From Nitrospinae bacterium RIFCSPLOWO2_12_FULL_45_22 (GTDB lineage: Bacteria > 2-12-FULL-45-22), in NCBI GenBank assembly GCA_001803565.1, contig MHDQ01000117.1:4257-9984 (forward strand): a stretch of 5,728 bases of DNA. The letters run 5' to 3'. Positions within the stretch are counted from its first letter, which is position 1, and each line of letters opens with the position of its first letter. The notes under the pieces were generated by a model. It saw nothing but the letters and a program-made list of their open reading frames with translations. It had not been told where the DNA came from and searched no databases. Shown piece by piece: positions 3,887 to 5,728 of this stretch. Both the position numbers and the translations under genes were made by a program.

Positions 3887-5530
3887 ATGCAGGGAAATAC
3901 GGTCGATAGAAGGAACGGGCTATTATGGGCTTCAATTATCGTTCTGGCGGGCTCTTTTTGCCTGCAATACTGGGTTGATCTCGGCGACCTGTTAGGCCGG
4001 TGGGACAGTGAGGACTTTTCTTATTGTTACCTGGTTCCGCTGGTATTTCTGTGGCTGGTTTATCTAAAAAGAGACTCCCTAAAAAGATATGAATTACGCC
4101 CCTCCCATTGGGGCATGGTCGTTTTATTACTCTCGGGGGCTTTCTACACGCTGGGTAAGCTCGGCTCGGTGGTAACGTTGATCCATATATCTCTATGGAT
4201 AACCCTTATGGGATTGACCGCATTGATCCTGGGCATCGCCATCGTTAAATCCCTTGGCTTTCCCTTTTTGATTCTGGGCTTTATCATCCCGCTCCCTCCG
4301 TTCCTGAACAATCTATTTACTTTCAAGCTAAAATTGATCGCCAGCTCTTTATCGATAAAAATGATTCAATTGTTTGGAATTTCTGTCTTCCGGGAGGGCA
4401 ATATCATCGACCTTGGCGTCATGCAGCTCCAGGTGGTGGATGCCTGTAGTGGATTGCGGTATGTTTATCCCCTGCTGCTCATAGCGCTATTGTTTGCCTA
4501 TCTGTTCCATAAGAAATGGTGGGAACGTGCCATCATGGTCCTGGCCGCCATACCCATCGCCATATTTTCCAATGCCCTCCGGATCGGCATCACGGTTATC
4601 CTGGCAGACAAGGTATCGCTGGGGGTGGCGGAGGGTTTTTTTCATGATTTTTCTGGGTGGTTGATCTTTATGGTCTCTTTTGTTGTCTTATTATTCTTGA
4701 GCCAGGTTTTAAAGATCATAAAACCCGCCATGAAAAAAGAGACCCCCATGGGCACCAGACTCTCAAGGGGAAATACACATCTACATCGCCATTCCCCCCA
4801 GGGGCTGGCGGTAGGCATGAGGGTAAGAGATGGCTTCTCAGCAGAAAATAAAAAACCAGTTGCCGGCCTTTTCCATCTCAAGGACATCAGCATACCCTAT
4901 CTCTGGGTAGCTTCGATTCTCTTATTGAGCTTTTGGGGATTAAATAGCGCCCTTGCCGCCGGCCGGATTAAACCTGAGAGACTCGCATTCGAGGATTTTC
5001 CCGCCGTGATGGGTGACTGGAAAGGGGAAAGGACATACCTGAGGGAGGAGATATTGAATTCCCTCTGGGCGGATGATTATGTGCACAGCATATTCCGGAA
5101 TGCCCGCACCGGTGATCTGCTTCTTCTCTTCGTACCCTATTATGAATATCAAGGGGTCGGGCATACAGCCCATTCCCCGGTTTCATGCCTGGTGGGTGGC
5201 GGATTTGCCCCCCGGAGCAGGAACATTATCGAGAGAGATTTTCGGGTACCATTCGGCAAAGTGAAGATCAGTCGGATGATCTTAGAAAAAGACGGGCAAC
5301 TCCTATTATCCAACTACTGGTTTCAGCAGCGAGGTCGCATCATCGATAATGAGTACTGGAACAAGTGGTATCTTTTCTGGGATTCGATAAGCAGGAGACG
5401 TACTGATGGGGCCCTGGTAAGGCTGGAGATGCCACTGAGAAATGGCCAGGATATAAAAGATGCCCAGGCATTGCTGGATTCATTCATCCTGGAATTAATG
5501 GAGATACTCCCGAGATACGTGCCCAATTAG
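3887..5530 (+). CDS. Exosortase fused to an EpsI (DUF3485) domain
   Basis: This 547-residue inner-membrane protein has two parts. Residues about 10-280 are a multi-pass exosortase with hydrophobic helices near 12-29, 45-60, 75-90, 95-120, 122-139, 192-207, 215-230 and 255-275. The signature ACSGLRY contains the nucleophile C187; R232 in NALRI and H253 in GFFHDFSGW complete the conserved Cys-Arg-His set. Exosortases cleave and are thought to transfer C-terminally tagged (PEP-CTERM-type) proteins during export in exopolysaccharide-producing Gram-negatives. After a polar linker (about 281-332) comes a membrane anchor (337-355) and an EpsI-type periplasmic domain (about 360-545) with MGDWKGE (375-381) and the HSPVSCL motif (429-435). 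Exosortase-EpsI fusions of about this size include XrtD (VPLPA-CTERM-specific), but I cannot settle the subtype. ATG 3887 has GGGAG (3876-3880) six bases upstream. No tagged target protein lies in the window. Confidence 0.92.
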   Translation: MQGNTVDRRNGLLWASIIVLAGSFCLQYWVDLGDLLGRWDSEDFSYCYLVPLVFLWLVYLKRDSLKRYELRPSHWGMVVLLLSGAFYTLGKLGSVVTLIHISLWITLMGLTALILGIAIVKSLGFPFLILGFIIPLPPFLNNLFTFKLKLIASSLSIKMIQLFGISVFREGNIIDLGVMQLQVVDACSGLRYVYPLLLIALLFAYLFHKKWWERAIMVLAAIPIAIFSNALRIGITVILADKVSLGVAEGFFHDFSGWLIFMVSFVVLLFLSQVLKIIKPAMKKETPMGTRLSRGNTHLHRHSPQGLAVGMRVRDGFSAENKKPVAGLFHLKDISIPYLWVASILLLSFWGLNSALAAGRIKPERLAFEDFPAVMGDWKGERTYLREEILNSLWADDYVHSIFRNARTGDLLLLFVPYYEYQGVGHTAHSPVSCLVGGGFAPRSRNIIERDFRVPFGKVKISRMILEKDGQLLLSNYWFQQRGRIIDNEYWNKWYLFWDSISRRRTDGALVRLEMPLRNGQDIKDAQALLDSFILELMEILPRYVPN

Positions 5531-5583
5531 TAGAGCGTTTCCTAAATACCGTGTAACCGTTCACCCAGGGAAGTTTTATTAGC

Positions 5584-5607
5584 CACTAAGGCACCAAGAC
5601 ACCAAGG
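5584..5607. repeat. Three 8-bp tandem units (CACTAAGG, CACCAAGA, CACCAAGG)
   Basis: Three contiguous octamers occur in the intergenic stretch after the exosortase gene. Octamers of the CACNAAGR type are, from memory, common intergenic repeats in environmental genomes. Like the heptamers they are short, degenerate and tandem, but neither unit length nor sequence is shared. Confidence 0.6.
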
Positions 5608-5621
5608 GTCAAATGTATGAT

Positions 5622-5637
5622 GCAGAGCAAGCTCTGC
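5622..5637. repeat. Perfect 7-bp palindrome with 2-base centre
   Basis: GCAGAGC-AA-GCTCTGC is a perfect inverted repeat. With so short a loop it would open as a smaller hairpin in RNA. No T-run follows, so it is not a clear terminator. It may be part of a REP-like intergenic palindrome. Confidence 0.6.
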
Positions 5638-5669
5638 CATTACAAGCAAAAAATAATTTGTAGTGATCG

Positions 5670-5703
5670 AGCCTTCGGGCTGAGGCCCTCTAGGCCGAAG
5701 GCT
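5670..5703. repeat. 9-bp inverted repeat, possible REP-like or attenuator hairpin
   Basis: AGCCTTCGG (5670-5678) pairs with CCGAAGGCT (5695-5703) across a 16-base loop that contains a further GAGGCCCTC near-palindrome. Flanking GATCGAGC and GCTTGCTCGC extend the symmetry imperfectly. The T-run of an intrinsic terminator is missing within the visible sequence. The stretch 5531-5728 contains no gene that I can support. Confidence 0.6.
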
Positions 5704-5728
5704 TGCTCGCCTCTATCCAGGTCCTTTG

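Noticed and set aside
4642-4893. Minus-strand gene opposite the exosortase linker
   Set aside because: It lies wholly inside the exosortase-EpsI frame, which has clear motifs on both sides, and shows no recognisable domain.

Overview
The window looks like part of an exopolysaccharide or surface-glycan gene cluster from a Gram-negative environmental bacterium. It pairs a polyprenyl-phosphate sugar transferase with an exosortase, an arrangement found in Gram-negative bacteria that make exopolysaccharide and PEP-CTERM-type proteins. The gene style, and repeat debris of the kind I associate with Desulfobacterota (former Deltaproteobacteria) and similar sediment lineages, suggest such a host. No marker gene in the window proves this. 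All supported genes lie on the + strand.

Layout: (1) 1-222 holds a 7-bp repeat array, then an 88-bp broken copy of the start of a four-helix-bundle gene and a short spacer. (2) 223-705 is a left-handed beta-helix acyltransferase (WbpD/WlbB-like). (3) 697-801 is a second array that flips orientation. (4) 818-1171 is the intact four-helix-bundle gene. (5) 1176-1350 is a third array that also flips orientation. (6) 1365-2375 is a Gfo/Idh/MocA sugar-nucleotide dehydrogenase (WbpB/WlbA-like), followed 10 bp later by (7) a polyprenyl glycosylphosphotransferase at 2386-3798. (8) 3816-3846 is a short array. (9) 3887-5530 is a fused exosortase-EpsI protein. (10) 5531-5728 is non-coding and carries other small repeats and palindromes.

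The biosynthetic genes fit one pathway. The dehydrogenase and acyltransferase resemble two steps in making a 3-acetamido (2,3-diacetamido) uronic acid nucleotide sugar. The sugar transferase would load the first sugar phosphate on the lipid carrier. The exosortase would process C-terminally tagged secreted proteins associated with the glycan. The aminotransferase, 6-dehydrogenase, glycosyltransferases, flippase and polymerase would have to lie outside the window.

The most unusual content is the repeat system. The arrays are built from AGCT+NNN heptamers and their orientation follows the genes. Each of three gene blocks (four-helix fragment plus acyltransferase; intact four-helix gene; dehydrogenase plus sugar transferase) has AGCTATG-type arrays upstream and the reverse-complement AGCTCAT-type downstream. 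Two arrays flip direction without losing the 7-bp register. One array supplies the last two codons and stop of the acyltransferase, another contributes an optional N-terminal extension to the four-helix protein, and a third follows an apparently orphaned ribosome binding site. With the near-identical four-helix fragment at the left edge, this suggests a repeat-plus-protein element that spreads or recombines within the cluster. That interpretation is inference; the repeats, their orientation and the duplication are read directly from the sequence.
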